The notes beneath the pieces are model-generated. The model saw nothing but the letters and a program-made list of their open reading frames with translations, was not told where the DNA came from and did no database searches. A stretch of 47,855 bases of DNA from Desulfobacula sp. (GTDB lineage: Bacteria > Desulfobacterota > Desulfobacteria > Desulfobacterales > Desulfobacteraceae). Below are positions 34,320 to 43,719 of the stretch, piece after piece; the stretch's first letter is position 1, and every line of letters starts with the position of its first letter. The position numbers were made by a program, and so were the translations under genes. Location: NCBI RefSeq assembly GCF_014237455.1, contig NZ_JABZFL010000058.1, positions 1-47,855 on the forward strand. Direction: 5' to 3'.

Positions 34320-36989
34320 ATGAAAATATTAATGCTGGAAGATAACAAGCTTGATGCTGAACTTATCCAAAAAGAATTGGCAGCGCATAAATTTGATTTT
34401 ACTTTTGAGCTGGTAGAAACAGAAAAGAATTTTATCACAGCTATCCACAACTTCAAACCGGATATTATACTTTCCGATTATAGCTTACCCCAATTCACAG
34501 GATTTGAAGCATTGGAAATTGCCAAAAAACTAATCCCGGATATTCCATTCATTATTGTAACGGGTTCCCTTTCAGAAGAGATGGCCGTTGATTCCATGAA
34601 AAAAGGCGCCTGGAATTATGTTATCAAAGAAAACCTGTCAAGATTAACTCCTGCAATTAAAAATGTTCTTAAATTAAAAGAGGAAAGAGACAAAAACAGA
34701 CTTGCAGAAGAAGCTTTAATAAAAAGCAATGAAAATTTTAAACAGGTTGTGTCTAATATTGCAATAGTTATCTGGAAAGCAGATATTGCAAACGACGGAA
34801 CTTTTGAGAACACTTATACTTCCCCTTTTTTAGATGAAATATTGGCGTTACCCGCTGGAACAATGAAAAATGACTGGGATAAGTATTTCGGCTACATAAA
34901 ACCCGATTACCTGGAACAGGTAAATAATGCTTTCAGAGAAGCAATAATGTCGCCAGGTAAACCAATTGATTGCGAATACGAATTAGTAAAAGACAATGGA
35001 CAAACAATCTGGGTTAATTCAAAAGGCAGGTGTTTTGAAAAAAACGGGAAATTGCACGTTTTTGGCTCTACTACAGACATCACCGAGCGCAAGCAGGCTG
35101 AGGAAGCACTGCGGAAAAGCGAAGAAAAACATCGTTTATTAGCAGAGAACACAATTGATTGCATCTGGCAGATGAATCTGGATTTGGAATTTACTTATAT
35201 CAATCAGGCGGTATTCCCTCTTTTCGGTTATACAACGAAAGAATGGACGGGGAGCAAATTATCCGAACATTGTTCATCAAAAGAAATGAAAAAAACACTG
35301 GCAATAATTTCGGATGCTTTGGCCAACTTGCCTGAAAAGACGACCGAAGTGTTTGAAATGAGTATTTATCATAAAAACGGTGAAGAAATCTCCTGCGAGA
35401 TAACCGGAAAAATAATATTGGGCGATGCAGGAAATCCCGTATATATTCAAGGGAGCACCCGAGATATCACCGAACGTAAGAGTGCAGAGAAGGAGCTTCA
35501 GGATAGTGAAAGACGTTTAAAGACCATACTGGATTCCATGCAAACAGGAATCGTGGTCATCAATGCAGAAACACACACAATTGTTGATGCCAATCCTGCT
35601 GCAATCAAAATGATCGGCGCTCCTAAAGAAAAGATTATCGGTCACGTGTGCCATAACTATATCTGCCCTGCGGAAAAGGGAAAATGCCCGATTACCGATC
35701 TTGGACAAAAAATAGATAACTCAGAGCGTATATTGCTTAAGGCAAATGGAGAAGAAATCTCCATTATAAAAACTGTTACCACCGTACTCTTGGGTGGTAA
35801 GGAATGCTTGTTAGATAGCTTTATTGATATCACAGAAAAAAAGAAGCTCGAATCCCAACTCCAACAAGCCCAAAAAATGGAAACCATTGGCACCCTTGCC
35901 GGCGGTATTGCCCATGATTTCAACAACATTCTTTTCCCAATTTTAGGCTATTCAGATATGTTATTAGCGGACATTCCTGAGGACAGCCCAATCCGGGACA
36001 GCCTGAACGGAATTCATACCAGTGCCTTGAGAGCCACGGACCTTGTAAAACAGATACTCAGCTTCGCCCGTCAGGATACTACCGAGGCAATCCTGATGAA
36101 GATGCAGCCTGTTGTCAAGGAAGCATTGAGACTGATCAGGTCCACCATTCCCACCACCATTGATATCACACTGGATATCAATGCGGATTGTAGTGCGATC
36201 AAAGCTGATCCCACACAAATTCATCAGATTGTAATGAACCTTGCAACTAATGCCTACCATGCCATGGAGGAGACTGGAGGAGAACTGAAAGTCAGCCTCA
36301 AAGAAGTTGAATTAGGTGAACAGGACGTAATAATTCCTGATATGACACCTGGTGATTATGCCTGCCTAACTGTATCGGATACAGGCACAGGCATGGATAA
36401 AAATGTGACAGAAAAAATCTTTGACCCATTCTTTACCACCAAAGCAATAGGCAAAGGAACTGGAATGGGATTGTCGGTTGTACATGGTATTGTTAAAAGC
36501 ATGGATGGCAGTATCCATGTCTACAGCGAGCCTGGAAAAGGAACGGAATTTAAAGCCTATTTTCCAATAGAAAAAAGTTCTTTTAAAAAACAGAATATCC
36601 AGACTAAAGAACCAGTCCAGGGTGGAACAGAACAAATTCTTCTGGTGGATGATGAAGAAGTAATCATTGCAATGGAAAAACAGGTGCTGGAGCGCCTGGG
36701 GTATCAGGTTACTTCACGTACCAGCAGCCTTGAAGCCCTTGAAGCTTTTCGGGCTAACCCCGATACATTTGATCTAGTCATCACGGATATGGCAATGCCG
36801 AATATGCCTGGAGATAAACTATCAACTGAGCTGATTAAAATACGCTCCGATATTCCCATATTGATTTGTACCGGGTTCAGTGAAATCATGTCTGAAGAAA
36901 AGGCGACATCTCTGGGTATTAAGAGATTTATATTGAAACCGATTGTGATGAAGGATCTTGCCAGGAAAATACGTGAAGTGCTGGATTAA
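34320..36989 (+). CDS. REC-PAS-PAS-PAS-histidine kinase-REC hybrid
   Basis: 889-residue soluble hybrid. N-terminal receiver with phospho-acceptor D53 (IILSDYSLP). Three PAS domains follow: about 140-265 (PAC end GSTTDITERKQAEEAL), 270-395 (GSTRDITERKSAEKEL) and 400-515, the last with a Cys-rich stretch (GHVCHNYICPAEKGKC). The kinase has the H-box GGIAHDFNNIL (H532), N-box VMNLATNAYHAMEE, DTGTGMDKN and GMGLSVVHGI. A C-terminal receiver carries D823 (LVITDMAMP). No membrane segment. It starts 13 bp after the Rcp1-like gene. It probably integrates redox or ligand cues with the upstream phosphorelay; the final target is unknown because no DNA-binding output is encoded here. Confidence 0.88.
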   Translation: MKILMLEDNKLDAELIQKELAAHKFDFTFELVETEKNFITAIHNFKPDIILSDYSLPQFTGFEALEIAKKLIPDIPFIIVTGSLSEEMAVDSMKKGAWNYVIKENLSRLTPAIKNVLKLKEERDKNRLAEEALIKSNENFKQVVSNIAIVIWKADIANDGTFENTYTSPFLDEILALPAGTMKNDWDKYFGYIKPDYLEQVNNAFREAIMSPGKPIDCEYELVKDNGQTIWVNSKGRCFEKNGKLHVFGSTTDITERKQAEEALRKSEEKHRLLAENTIDCIWQMNLDLEFTYINQAVFPLFGYTTKEWTGSKLSEHCSSKEMKKTLAIISDALANLPEKTTEVFEMSIYHKNGEEISCEITGKIILGDAGNPVYIQGSTRDITERKSAEKELQDSERRLKTILDSMQTGIVVINAETHTIVDANPAAIKMIGAPKEKIIGHVCHNYICPAEKGKCPITDLGQKIDNSERILLKANGEEISIIKTVTTVLLGGKECLLDSFIDITEKKKLESQLQQAQKMETIGTLAGGIAHDFNNILFPILGYSDMLLADIPEDSPIRDSLNGIHTSALRATDLVKQILSFARQDTTEAILMKMQPVVKEALRLIRSTIPTTIDITLDINADCSAIKADPTQIHQIVMNLATNAYHAMEETGGELKVSLKEVELGEQDVIIPDMTPGDYACLTVSDTGTGMDKNVTEKIFDPFFTTKAIGKGTGMGLSVVHGIVKSMDGSIHVYSEPGKGTEFKAYFPIEKSSFKKQNIQTKEPVQGGTEQILLVDDEEVIIAMEKQVLERLGYQVTSRTSSLEALEAFRANPDTFDLVITDMAMPNMPGDKLSTELIKIRSDIPILICTGFSEIMSEEKATSLGIKRFILKPIVMKDLARKIREVLD

Positions 36990-37039
36990 GATAAAAATTT
37001 GGTATATTAAAATGAAAAAAAAGAAACCAAAAGAATAAT

Positions 37040-37054
37040 GGTTATATAATAACC
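37040..37054. repeat. Inverted repeat between convergent genes
   Basis: GGTTAT-ATA-ATAACC, 6-bp arms, overlapping the stop codon of the BatD-BatE gene and 51 bp after the hybrid kinase stop. It is weak and lacks T-runs, so it is only a possible shared terminator. Confidence 0.35.
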
Positions 37055-39510
37055 GCCTCCTTTGTTTTCACCCACCCGACTTTACCTTTTGAAAACAGTA
37101 TTTTCACATAGCCGTCTCTTTGTTCTTCAACACTTACGCGGGTTCCTGCATGAAGGCTGAACAATTTTGTAGAGGTGTCTGTCACACCTGAACGAACTGT
37201 TGCTTCTTCCAGCACAATGACTGCGTAAAGCTGTGCAGACCGTTTATAATAATTCACGCATGTGATGACTGTGACCAGAAAAAATACAGCACATAGGATG
37301 ATGCCGGTTCCTGAAAAAACCCTTTGTTTTTTCACAACTTTAATTGCCGCCCATGTGAAAAAAACAAAGGAAAAGAAAACAGCTGTGATCTGAATTGTTT
37401 TTGCAGGAATCAGGTTATCCCAGAAGAAGAGAACATCCATGATATCCACTGAATTTTCTTTTTTATCTTTCACAAGGGTGTTGGCATACTCAAGGTTGAA
37501 ATTCAGATCAGGATCATTAGGGGCCAAAACCTTTGCTCTTTCATACCATAAAACGGCATGACCGATATCATTGGCTTTCAGGTATGCATTGGCAATATTA
37601 TAAAAAAGATAGGGGTTCTTGACAGAACTTTTTGCAACCGCTTCAAACTTTTTGGCTGCCTGTTTGAAATGACCGGCCTTGTAATTTTTAATCCCGTCTA
37701 TAAATATGGCTGTAGGATCAGCCATTGCTTTTTGCGGGACAAAAGAAAATACCCCCAGACAAACCAATGCAAAACAAAACAGTTTCATTGCCTGTTTTGT
37801 CTTTGACAAAAGCTGTTTTGCTTTATTTTCATCGATTTTCTTTCCACCAAACCGAACAGATTCAATTGTTTCAAGCAGATGGGTGATCTGGTCTATTCGG
37901 AGGTTATCCACATTGGCCCTGGTTAAAATGGTTTGGGCTTCTTTTATCGTGACGGTTTCACCCCTTTTTTTCCCTTTGGCCAGGATGAGGGCCACCAGGC
38001 TTGAATAAAGATGCCCCAGGAAGCCTTTTTCCCCGCTGCCCATTTTCCGGGCCTGTTTTAAATGATGCCTTGCCTTTTCTTCCATTATCTTTTCAACAGA
38101 TAATTCCTTTTTTGTAACCATGGTAAAAAGTTTAACCCCTGAAAACAAAATTGCAGGCATCGACAACAATAAAACAAATAAGAACGGATTAATTTCCCTG
38201 TAATCTTCCAACACCACAAGCCCTTCTTTTATTTCCAGGATATCTTTATTGACAAGGGAAACCTCTTGTTTGACAACGGAATTATCCGTTGTGCGATTCA
38301 AGGGTTTAACGGCAAGGTGCATTTCCTCAGATGGGATAACGTCAAGTTTAATTTCATCGGTTAAAACCGTTTGATACGCTTTTAAGTCCACATCAAAATA
38401 GATCAGGGGAACCTGTTTGATCACATATTTCCCGGGATTGACAGGGACAATAGCTTTCTTGAATATCTTAAACCCCTCATATCCGGTTTCTGTCAGATGA
38501 ATGGTTTCAACCGGATTGTCATCATATACTTTAAATGCCTCATCATTCAGATCAATTTCAGGAAGACTTGCATCCATAATATTTCCTGACCCTGAAATTT
38601 TAATGGTGAGCGTAGCCGACTCCCCGGCTTTAAGGCTTGTTTGATCCATATTTCCCTCAATATCAAAATGGCCGACAAGGCCTGAAACCTTACCTTGGCC
38701 CTGATATGGGGGAACAGGAGACACCTCAATTTTGACCGGATTTGAAGCCACCCGGACAGGTTTAAAACTGTTAGATGAAAAAAACGAATCATTAAAAAAA
38801 GACCCAAACCGCGGATCACGATTTGATTTCACCATCACCCTGGCTATCAGAACCGCAGGATCAATATTGAACGTCCCCGGCCTGACAGGGATAATGACAT
38901 AGTTGACCTCGGAGACATTGTAAAGGACACCTTTAATGTCCAGGGTATAACTTTTTTCTTTTTCAAATGGTTTTGATGAAAACCCGTTAAATTCAGGCGG
39001 AGTTTCAAACCCCAAACCCGATAATTTTTTTGAAGTGAAAAATTTTAATGTATAGACAGACTGCTGCCCCACAAAAAGGCGGGTGTTTGCCACATCCGCC
39101 CTGGCAAACAATACCTTGATATCACCGGGTTTCACCACCCGGTCAGATACATGGATGACAATTTCCCGGGTAAAACCAATTTCACTATCCCGTGTCGCCT
39201 TGATGACAGGAATCTTTAACTCTCCAGTTGATAGCGGCATCAGGACAAAATTATAAGTTGCCTTTCTTTCGGATTTGCCATTAATATAATTATAACTTGA
39301 AGAAGACCCCCGAGGTATCACCTTGAAATCCTTGACCATGGAAAAATCAAGGTCTGCTTTCCCGCCGTTGACCTCCACCTTTAAAAAAACAGAGTCATCC
39401 TTAAAAATCCGGGTTTTGTCCACATGGGAAGTAACATCAAAACAAAAACCGGCTGCAGGTATTGTCACCAGCAGCACCATTGAGATGAAAAAAATTCTTT
39501 TCAGATTCAT
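37042..39510 (-). CDS. batD: BatD-BatE fusion: protein with TPR and SH3b-like C-terminus
   Basis: About 822 residues. The signal peptide is at MNLKRIFFISMVLLVTIPAAG; this ATG (39510) is preferred over 39534. The BatD-like ectodomain (DUF7/oxygen tolerance family) has beta-rich repeats (KPGDIKVLFARADVANTRLF; GESATLTIKISGSGNI). A membrane helix near 450 (INPFLFVLLLSMPAILFSGV) and a cytoplasmic segment follow, then a second hydrophobic signal-like stretch. After that come TPRs (NPYLFYNIANAYLKANDIGH) as in BatE, two helices and an SH3b-like end (ATVRSGVTDTSTKLFSLHAG). Bat proteins are linked to aerotolerance and envelope stress; last gene of the moxR operon. Confidence 0.85.
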   Translation of the reverse strand: MNLKRIFFISMVLLVTIPAAGFCFDVTSHVDKTRIFKDDSVFLKVEVNGGKADLDFSMVKDFKVIPRGSSSSYNYINGKSERKATYNFVLMPLSTGELKIPVIKATRDSEIGFTREIVIHVSDRVVKPGDIKVLFARADVANTRLFVGQQSVYTLKFFTSKKLSGLGFETPPEFNGFSSKPFEKEKSYTLDIKGVLYNVSEVNYVIIPVRPGTFNIDPAVLIARVMVKSNRDPRFGSFFNDSFFSSNSFKPVRVASNPVKIEVSPVPPYQGQGKVSGLVGHFDIEGNMDQTSLKAGESATLTIKISGSGNIMDASLPEIDLNDEAFKVYDDNPVETIHLTETGYEGFKIFKKAIVPVNPGKYVIKQVPLIYFDVDLKAYQTVLTDEIKLDVIPSEEMHLAVKPLNRTTDNSVVKQEVSLVNKDILEIKEGLVVLEDYREINPFLFVLLLSMPAILFSGVKLFTMVTKKELSVEKIMEEKARHHLKQARKMGSGEKGFLGHLYSSLVALILAKGKKRGETVTIKEAQTILTRANVDNLRIDQITHLLETIESVRFGGKKIDENKAKQLLSKTKQAMKLFCFALVCLGVFSFVPQKAMADPTAIFIDGIKNYKAGHFKQAAKKFEAVAKSSVKNPYLFYNIANAYLKANDIGHAVLWYERAKVLAPNDPDLNFNLEYANTLVKDKKENSVDIMDVLFFWDNLIPAKTIQITAVFFSFVFFTWAAIKVVKKQRVFSGTGIILCAVFFLVTVITCVNYYKRSAQLYAVIVLEEATVRSGVTDTSTKLFSLHAGTRVSVEEQRDGYVKILFSKGKVGWVKTKEAVII

Positions 39511-39514
39511 ATTA

Positions 39515-41287
39515 TTACCAGTCTTTTTCAACATGTTGTTTCTGTAACACAGGCATCATTGCTTTTCCAGGTTTGTCTTCAAGCCTGTTGAGCATATTTT
39601 CCATATTTTGGTTTGCCTGTTCGGGCTGTTTGTCTTCAGGGGCTGCATTCTTGTTCTCCTGAGGTTGAGATGGTGTTCCTTCAGATTTATCTTTCTGCTG
39701 ATTTTGTTCTTCCGGCTGTTTTTTGTCTTGTTTAGAACCCTTGTTCGGCTCTTTCTTGTCCTGGTTTTTATCCTGGTTTTGCTCTTCCTGCTTGCCTTGT
39801 CCTTCTTTTTTTTCTTTGTCATCCTTGTCTTTATCGGATTTCGATTTTTCCTGCTGCTGCTCCTGCTTTTTTTGTTTGACAAACTCCAGGTTCTCTTTTG
39901 CTTCCCTGTCCTCGGGAAACTCTTTTAAAATATTTTCATACCCTTTGATGGCATCATCAAGCTTTCCCATTCGATAGTCTGTGTTGGCAAGGTTATACTG
40001 TGCATCATGACGCAGTTTGATATCCTCTATTTTTGCAGCCTGAATGAAATTTTTTTTAGCCTGATCATACTCTTTGTTCATATAGGCAGCCGCACCAATA
40101 TTATAATAAAGCGTTGCATTTTCCGGATTTTCAAGCTGGGCATCAATAAAATGTTTTTTAGCCTGTTCATACTTTTGCTCGTCAAAGGCTTGTATCCCCT
40201 GTTTAACGCTGGAAGAAACCGTTTTTGCATAAGCGGGCCCATTCTGAAAAACAAAAAAACCGGCGCCAAATACAAAAACAAATATGACCAATCCTTTTAA
40301 TTTCTTTTTTGAAGACAAAATAAATTCTATTAACAATAAAACCAGGCACGGAAAAAGAAACCATTGATACCTGTTTTCCCAGACCTTTTTCTTCCCTGAT
40401 GTAAGGGTCTTTCGGTCCATGGTTCCAAGGATCTTATCCTTATAAATCAGATCAAGATCCATATCCCCGGCTACGGACCTGACATAGGTTCCGTCTGTCA
40501 TGGCCGCCAGCTTTTCAAGGCCTTCTTCATCCACTTTTGACAAAATAATATTGCCGGATACATCCTTTTTAAACCCGCCGTTTTCATCGGGTATGGGTGC
40601 GCCCTGAAGATCTCCGACCCCGATACTAAATATTTTAATTCCCTGCCTGGCCATCTCTTTAGCTGCCTCTTCCACATTACCCGAGGTGCTTTCTCCATCC
40701 GTAATAATAATAATGGCTTTTTCAGTATCAGAATCTTCTTCAAACCCATCATAACAGGTCTTTATCGCTGCATTAAGATTGGTGCCGCCAACCGGCAGAA
40801 ATCCGGGTTCCAGAACCTTTAAAAAAATATTAAATGCTTCATGGTCAAGAGTTAGAGGACACTGGAGGATAGCACGTCCTGCAAATGCCACAAGCCCTGC
40901 CCTGTCGGATTTCATCATGTGCAGCAGATCAATAATTTCTCTTTTTGCCCGCTCAAGCCGGTTGGGTTTAATATCCTGTGCCAGCATACTTTTCGAACAG
41001 TCAAGGGCAATCATGATATCCACCCCTTTTTGAGTTGTCTTTTCCCATTTGTATCCCAGTTGCGGCCCTGCCAGGGCAACAATAGCAAACCCGAAGCCGA
41101 TGGTGATCAAAACGGCCTTTATCCACCTTCTTCTGGGATCAAACCCGGGAACAATTAAAGAGACCATGTCAGCCTTAGCAAATCCGGAAAGTATTTTTTT
41201 TCTTTTCCGAATACCGTATGCCATTATACCGAACACCGGGATTAAACCCCATAATAAATTCAACAAATATGGATTGGCAAATTTCAT
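39515..41287 (-). CDS. batB: BatB-BatC fusion: VWA protein with TPR and low-complexity tail
   Basis: 590 residues. An N-terminal BatB part has two helices and a von Willebrand A domain whose MIDAS is intact (D96-x-S98-x-S100 in ALDCSKSM; TDGEST further on). A helix pair (QWFLFPCLVLLLIEFILSS; GLVIFVFVFGAGFFVFQNG) ends this part. BatC-like TPRs follow (ATLYYNIGAAAYMNKEYDQA). A tail of about 140 residues is rich in K, E, Q, D and N. Metal-dependent protein binding is expected for the VWA domain. It overlaps or abuts its neighbours. The repetitive tail produces long spurious ORFs on the other strand. Confidence 0.88.
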   Translation of the reverse strand: MKFANPYLLNLLWGLIPVFGIMAYGIRKRKKILSGFAKADMVSLIVPGFDPRRRWIKAVLITIGFGFAIVALAGPQLGYKWEKTTQKGVDIMIALDCSKSMLAQDIKPNRLERAKREIIDLLHMMKSDRAGLVAFAGRAILQCPLTLDHEAFNIFLKVLEPGFLPVGGTNLNAAIKTCYDGFEEDSDTEKAIIIITDGESTSGNVEEAAKEMARQGIKIFSIGVGDLQGAPIPDENGGFKKDVSGNIILSKVDEEGLEKLAAMTDGTYVRSVAGDMDLDLIYKDKILGTMDRKTLTSGKKKVWENRYQWFLFPCLVLLLIEFILSSKKKLKGLVIFVFVFGAGFFVFQNGPAYAKTVSSSVKQGIQAFDEQKYEQAKKHFIDAQLENPENATLYYNIGAAAYMNKEYDQAKKNFIQAAKIEDIKLRHDAQYNLANTDYRMGKLDDAIKGYENILKEFPEDREAKENLEFVKQKKQEQQQEKSKSDKDKDDKEKKEGQGKQEEQNQDKNQDKKEPNKGSKQDKKQPEEQNQQKDKSEGTPSQPQENKNAAPEDKQPEQANQNMENMLNRLEDKPGKAMMPVLQKQHVEKDW

Positions 41288-42283
41288 TTACGGTATCCTT
41301 AAAAATCTTGTATTACTCAAACCAATATTCATAAGAAAAAGGATCAGGCCGGCCATGAGCAACCCGGGATATAATTCCTTGTACTCCACCCATTTTTCAA
41401 CATCTACCTTTGTTTTTTCAAGCCGGTTGATCATCTCATAAATCTGCCCAAGAGATTTTAAGTCCCCTGCTTCAAAAAAATCAGCTTGTGTTTGCTTAGC
41501 AATTATTTTTAAAGCATCCAGATCCACATCCACTTTTTGATACACATACCGTTTGCCAAACAGGCCGTCCACAAGAAACGGGGCTTCCCCTTTTGTTCCT
41601 ACCCCAATGGTATAAATTTTCACCTTTCTCTGGGCGGCAATCTTTGTAGCATCCTGCCAGGAAAGCTCCCCTGAGTTGCTTTTGCCGTCTGTCAGTAAAA
41701 TAATAATATTGGATTTGCTTTGAATATCTTCAAGCCGCATTAATGAAATTCCAATGGCATCCCCAATGGCTGTTCTGGGTCCTGCCGCTCCGATTTTCAA
41801 GTGGTCCAGGATAAAGGCAATGGTGTTATAATCCCGGGTCAGAGGCAACTGGGTAAAGGCATTTGATCCAAAAACGACCATGCCGATACGGTCCCCTTCC
41901 CGTTTCATGATAAACTCCCGGACCACAGTTTTCACCGCCTCAAGCCGTGTTACAATCTTTTTATCCTTTTTGAAGTCAAGGGCCCGCATGGATTCAGAAA
42001 GATCCAGGGCCAGGATAATATTAACGCCTTCTGTGGTCACGTTTATTTTTTTATCCCCCCACTGGGGTCTTGCAAGGGAAAGAATCAAAAGAATCAGAGC
42101 GATTATTTTTAAAAAAGGCACAAATCTTGAGAGCATCACCATAAAAGATTGAGAAAGCGGCTCAACTCCTTTTAACGAAGACACCTTGATATGGCTGGTA
42201 CTTTTCTTTCTAAGCCTTAGAAACCAGACAAGGGCGACCACAAAAAACAATAATAAAAACAAAGGAGAGGCAAACCTGAACAT
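41288..42283 (-). CDS. batA: BatA-like VWA domain membrane protein
   Basis: 331 residues. Helix at the N-terminus (LFLLLFFVVALVWFLRL), a second at about 57-70, then a VWA domain with MIDAS D94-x-S96-x-S98 (ALDLSESM), TRDY loop (LPLTRDYNT) and TDGKSN. A C-terminal helix (LLMAGLILFLMNIGLS) anchors it again. The domain order matches aerotolerance protein BatA. It overlaps the DUF4381-like gene by one base and is one base from batB. Confidence 0.9.
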   Translation of the reverse strand: MFRFASPLFLLLFFVVALVWFLRLRKKSTSHIKVSSLKGVEPLSQSFMVMLSRFVPFLKIIALILLILSLARPQWGDKKINVTTEGVNIILALDLSESMRALDFKKDKKIVTRLEAVKTVVREFIMKREGDRIGMVVFGSNAFTQLPLTRDYNTIAFILDHLKIGAAGPRTAIGDAIGISLMRLEDIQSKSNIIILLTDGKSNSGELSWQDATKIAAQRKVKIYTIGVGTKGEAPFLVDGLFGKRYVYQKVDVDLDALKIIAKQTQADFFEAGDLKSLGQIYEMINRLEKTKVDVEKWVEYKELYPGLLMAGLILFLMNIGLSNTRFLRIP

Positions 42284-42825
42284 TATTGAGCCTCCTCTTC
42301 TTTTTCCTTAAGTTTTATCAGATCTTTTTCTATTTGGTGAATCTTTTCTTTGATAAACAAGAGATCTTCTTTTACCCGGTCCTTTTCAGGGACAGTCCCG
42401 GCATATTTAAACGGGTCGGACAATTTGAAAAACCTTGCAATATCTCTTTTTACCGCTTTATCAAAATCAAGCCGGTTGATGTGGTTGACAAACTCCTGTG
42501 AGGTCATCTCTATGGCATTGATGGTATAAGAGCGGCCGATATATTGTCGCAGAACGGCTGTCAAATCAAAATAAAAGAGTCTTGGATCAACCATTTCTTT
42601 TTGAAAAAGAAATTCGAGTTCCTTTAACGCGGCTTCATACGGTGCCATGGGTTCGGAAAGATATTTCAGGTCTTTGGGTTGTTTTCTCTTTTTCAACCAT
42701 TTTTTTATCAAAAAAAACAGGCCTGCTGAGACAAAAATTCCCCCCAATACCATTAAGACAATTTTAAACAGCATCGGATCAAAACCAACCTGGACCGGGG
42801 GCCTTATGTCATGGATATCCTGCAT
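42283..42825 (-). CDS. DUF4381-like membrane protein of the Bat operon
   Basis: 180 residues with one N-terminal helix (IVLMVLGGIFVSAGLFFLI) followed by KKWLKKRKQ and a cytoplasmic helical domain (AALKELEFLFQKEM, LTAVLRQYIGRSYTINAIEMT). It resembles DUF4381 proteins that accompany MoxR, DUF58 and VWA genes. Probably an assembly factor of the complex; function not established. It lies directly after the DUF58 gene with no gap. Confidence 0.72.
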   Translation of the reverse strand: MQDIHDIRPPVQVGFDPMLFKIVLMVLGGIFVSAGLFFLIKKWLKKRKQPKDLKYLSEPMAPYEAALKELEFLFQKEMVDPRLFYFDLTAVLRQYIGRSYTINAIEMTSQEFVNHINRLDFDKAVKRDIARFFKLSDPFKYAGTVPEKDRVKEDLLFIKEKIHQIEKDLIKLKEKEEEAQ

Positions 42826-43704
42826 TTACCTTAACCGCCTCTCCCTGAACCTGAAGTATTGCAGCAAGGTATCAGATACGGAAGCACCTGCTTCAAGCTC
42901 GATCACATCACTTTTGGCTTTGAAAAAAATACTCAATGTTTTTTTGTAGTGTGACCGCTTTCTGGATGTAAATTCTTCCCGGATTTTTTTATTAAATCCA
43001 TCAAAAACCAATTCTTTGGAGGTTTCAAAATCAGACAGGGTGATAATCCCTTTTAAAGGAAGATGGAACGCCCCTTTATCATATATCATTACCCCAATGA
43101 TCTCATGCCGTTGCCTGATAGTTCTCAGACTTTTCAAATACCCGTCATCCAGAAAGTCGGACAGGACAAAGACAAAAGATCTTTTCTTGGATATTTTTGC
43201 CAGATAATCCAGAGCTGCCGATATATGGGTTCCTTTTCCCTGGGGCGGAAAAGTGAATATCTCTTTTATCACCCGCCAGATATGGCTGGAGCCTTTTTTA
43301 GGCGGTATATATTTCTCCACCCGGTCCGTAAAAAAAATCGCCCCCACTTTATCACTGTTTTTAATGGCATTGAACGCAAGAACCGATGCCACCTCGGCGG
43401 CTCTCTCGAGTTTTGGCCCCGAAAATGTCCCGAACTTCAAAGAGGAACTCATGTCAATCAGCAGCATGACTATGCTTTCGCGCTCTTCCTTGTAAAGTTT
43501 TATAAAGGGCTTGCCAAGCCTTGCCGAAACTTTCCAGTCCAGTGTTTTAACATCATCTCCCGGGCAATACTCCCGGACTTCTTCAAACTCAATACCCGAG
43601 CCTCTGAACACGGATTTATACTGTCCTGCCATGATACTGTTTACCGTACGGCTGGATTTAATGTGTATCCGCTTTATCTTCTTAATAATATGCGCCGGGA
43701 TCAT
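42826..43704 (-). CDS. DUF58 domain protein
   Basis: 292-residue soluble DUF58 protein with the family core GIEFEEVREYCPGDDVKTLD and WKVSARLGKPFIK, then a VWA-like fold whose metal site is partly kept (LLIDMSSSLKFG). DUF58 proteins work with MoxR ATPases and VWA partners in a proposed chaperone or metal-insertase system. The gene lies 15 bp after moxR and directly before the DUF4381-like gene. Confidence 0.88.
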   Translation of the reverse strand: MIPAHIIKKIKRIHIKSSRTVNSIMAGQYKSVFRGSGIEFEEVREYCPGDDVKTLDWKVSARLGKPFIKLYKEERESIVMLLIDMSSSLKFGTFSGPKLERAAEVASVLAFNAIKNSDKVGAIFFTDRVEKYIPPKKGSSHIWRVIKEIFTFPPQGKGTHISAALDYLAKISKKRSFVFVLSDFLDDGYLKSLRTIRQRHEIIGVMIYDKGAFHLPLKGIITLSDFETSKELVFDGFNKKIREEFTSRKRSHYKKTLSIFFKAKSDVIELEAGASVSDTLLQYFRFRERRLR

Positions 43705-43719
43705 CTGGTGCTGCTTCCC

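Noticed and set aside
39608-39977. Plus-strand ORFs rich in Leu, Phe, Cys and Ser
   Set aside because: They are the complement of the Lys/Glu/Gln-rich tail of the BatB-BatC protein, which produces long open frames by composition alone.
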